Translations under genes and position numbers: made by a program | In this document: piece after piece, positions 62,012 through 64,000 of the stretch | How positions within the stretch are numbered: the first letter of the stretch is position 1 | Layout of the letters: each line of letters opens with the position of its first letter | Origin: Odobenus rosmarus divergens | Taxonomy: Eukaryota; Chordata; Mammalia; Carnivora; Odobenidae | Direction: 5' to 3' | Assembly: GCF_000321225.1 (NCBI RefSeq) | Contig: NW_004450566.1 | Span: 2,528,703 to 2,592,702 of the forward strand | DNA: 64,000 nt | The notes under the pieces: model-generated | What the model saw: only the letters and a program-made list of their open reading frames with translations | The model's database searches: none | Told to the model about the DNA's origin: nothing

Positions 62012-62377
62012 TGAAAATAAATAAAATAAACCTCATTTAAAATGGAATAGGGAAGCCCTGAAACATGAGCTTTCATGTACTGCTAGTCACCATAAGAAGC
62101 AAACCTCACATTTCCCAACAGGAAACTTACTTTACATACCCCAGCAGTGGCAAGGAAGAATTTCTCCTTATCTAGCAACAGCCCAGCCAGTGAGAACTCG
62201 GTAAAACAGCCCTCTCAGCTTCCCCCTTTCTTCTGTAAAAGCAAGCCCCTCTCCTCTGTTCTCCAGACTTGCCTCTGGTTACCATAATTTGCTTGTCCTG
62301 AGATGCAATTCCTCTGCTATTCCCCAATAAACTCATTTTGCTGGTAAAATAGCTGGCTCTTTTGTTTAAGGTCAACA
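62012..62377 (+). mobile_element. 3' LTR of the class I ERV (about 366 bp)
   Basis: Begins TGAAAATAAATAAAATAAAC after the polypurine tract and ends GGTCAACA, giving TG...CA ends. It contains AATAAA at 62326-62331 about 50 bp before the end. L1M sequence follows at once. No matching 5' LTR was found in the window by eye. Confidence 0.82.
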
Positions 62378-63965
62378 AATATGAAGGACTTAGAGTAGCC
62401 ACAATAATTTGAAAAATGTACAAAGTTGAAGCACTCTTACTACCTGACTTCAAGAGGTTTAATATAAAGATATAGTAATCAAGACTATTTTATTTTAGCA
62501 TAGGGATAGTCAGTATAATATTCAGAAATAGATACACACATGTGGTCAACCGATTTTCTAAAAAATATATATAAAGGAGTCAAATAACTCAGTGAGGAAA
62601 ATTACTCTTTTCTGGAAATGATGGTGGAAAAACTGGATATCCACATGGAGGAAAAAATGAGCCCCAACTCTTAGCTCTCATCATATAGAAAATTAACTTG
62701 AAATGGAACAATGACCTAAATAACTCTTCTAGGAAAAAAAAAACACAAGAAAATCTTTTTGACTCTAGGGTAGACAAAAGCTTCTTATATGGATGGGATA
62801 CAAAATGTATGAAATATTAAGGGAAAAAATTAGAAAATGGACTTCATTAAAATTTAAAGCTTTTGCTCTTTGAAAATTACTATTAAGAAAAAAAGGCAAG
62901 TCATAGATTTGGAGAAAGTATTTACAATACATATATCTAATAAAAAACTGTTATTTAAAATATATTTAAAATGCTTACAGAGATGTTGATAATGTGAGAG
63001 GCTATGCATATGTTGAGGGCAGGGGACATATGCAAAATCTCTAGTTTCTGCTCCATTTTGTTGTAAACATAAAACTGCTTTAAAAAAATATAATCTATCA
63101 AAAATAAAATCTATTAAAAATACAGGACAGAAAAAATGCTTACAGCTCAATAACAAGAAAGCAAATAATCCAACTACAAAATGGGCAAAAGATTCGATAG
63201 GTATTTCACATAAGACCTATAAATAGCCAAAGGCACATGAAGAGATCAGTATCATTCGTCATCAATAACATGCAAATTAAAACCATGCAACTGCATTACA
63301 TAACTATTATAATAGCTTTTTAAAAAAACACCATAGCCTGGCATAGTGCTGGCAAGGATGCAAAACAAGTGCAACTTTCATGTATTGTAAAATGGTACAG
63401 CTACATTGTACAAGTTTGACAGCTTCTTTAAAAAGTTCAGTGTTTATCATATGATTTAGCAATTCTTTTCCAAGGTATTTATCCAAGAAATGAAAACATA
63501 TGCACAAAACTTGTAAAGGAATGGTCATAGAAGTTTTATTCATATTAGCTAGAAGCTGGAAACCCATTAAGTGAGCAAGTAGATCCATACAATGGAGTAT
63601 TATACAACAATATAAAGCAATGAACTACAGATACATGCAACAACATGAACTAATCTTAACACTATATTGAGCAAGTCAAAAAAGAGTGTGTGATTTCACT
63701 ACTTACTAAACTCGTTAGATATATCTAACTGTAGTAATATAAAGTAATATAAAGCCAATCATTAAGTGGTTTCCTGGACTAGTTTAAGATGGAGATTGGG
63801 AAGAACACAATAAAAACTTCAGGGGTGATGGAAATATTCTGTATCATGATTAGGTTATACATTTCTCAAACCTCACCAAATTGCACACATATGGTGCATG
63901 CAATTTACTGTGGGATGTATATTATGCCTCAGTAAAGTTGACTTAAAAACCCATTTTATAGTGCC
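62378..63965 (+). mobile_element. Old L1M-type fragment (ORF2 end and 3' UTR)
   Basis: Starts within ORF2 C-terminal homology and proceeds to a 3' UTR ending TATTATGCCTCAGTAAAGTT near 63940. Strongly diverged, no open frames of value. It is probably the target into which the ERV inserted. It carries a short nested L1 at 62981-63132. Confidence 0.8.
62981..63132 (+). mobile_element. 152-bp L1M 3' end nested in L1M, with 13-bp TSD
   Basis: AGATGTTGATAATGTGAGAG, GGCTATGCATATGTTGAGGG and AAAACTGCTTTAAAAAAATA belong to the extreme 3' end of an old L1. AAAATGCTTACAG flanks it at 62968-62980 and 63133-63145. Confidence 0.85.
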
Positions 63966-64000
63966 TCTTCTTAGGATACAGTTGTAAGAGAACATTCCTC

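Overview
The window is mammalian nuclear DNA from a carnivoran. The main evidence is about eighteen copies of the carnivore tRNA-derived Can-SINE (head GGGGC[AG]CCTGGGTGGCTCAG, pyrimidine-rich body, AAATAAATAAAATCTT tail), together with mammalian L1, MIR, MLT2-type LTR and Tigger-like elements. The SINE subfamily looks like the type common in bears, seals and mustelids rather than the youngest dog type. That finer placement is inferred from memory of the families.

Region 1 (1 to about 21.55 kb) is the 3' part of RGMB (repulsive guidance molecule B, DRAGON), plus strand: the end of intron 1, coding exon 2 (2568-3076), a 15.1 kb intron, and the last exon with the rest of the coding sequence (18161-18829) and a 3' UTR of about 2.7 kb. 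The two exons give about 392 of the roughly 437 residues; the signal-peptide exon lies upstream of the window. The large intron uses a GC donor (AAG|GCAAGT). It is mostly unique sequence, with one Can-SINE and one antisense L1 pair.

Region 2 (21.55-24.3 kb) holds a processed HNRNPA1 retropseudogene with a poly(A) tail and an 18-bp target-site duplication, then a polypurine tract of about 220 bp.

Region 3 (24.3-64 kb) has no recognisable functional gene and is heavily filled with transposons: plus-strand L1 fragments nested with Can-SINEs, an MLT2-type LTR carrying a Tigger/MER2-like element that carries a SINE head, a second MLT2-type LTR carrying a 50-bp L1 insertion, MIRs, and a decayed class I endogenous retrovirus (about 57.17-62.38 kb: gag and pol remnants, residual env region, polypurine tract, 3' LTR) broken by three Can-SINEs. 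One 101-codon open frame directly behind a good splice acceptor (39237-39542) is unexplained.

I found no evidence of a new multi-gene system. The more unusual observations are the GC-AG intron of RGMB, the GC jump between its two coding exons, a perfect 40-nt palindrome in its 3' UTR, a 16-bp-stem hairpin in its intron, and several transposon junctions with clear mechanisms (templated 42-bp duplication, 50-bp L1 insertion, tail-less SINE).
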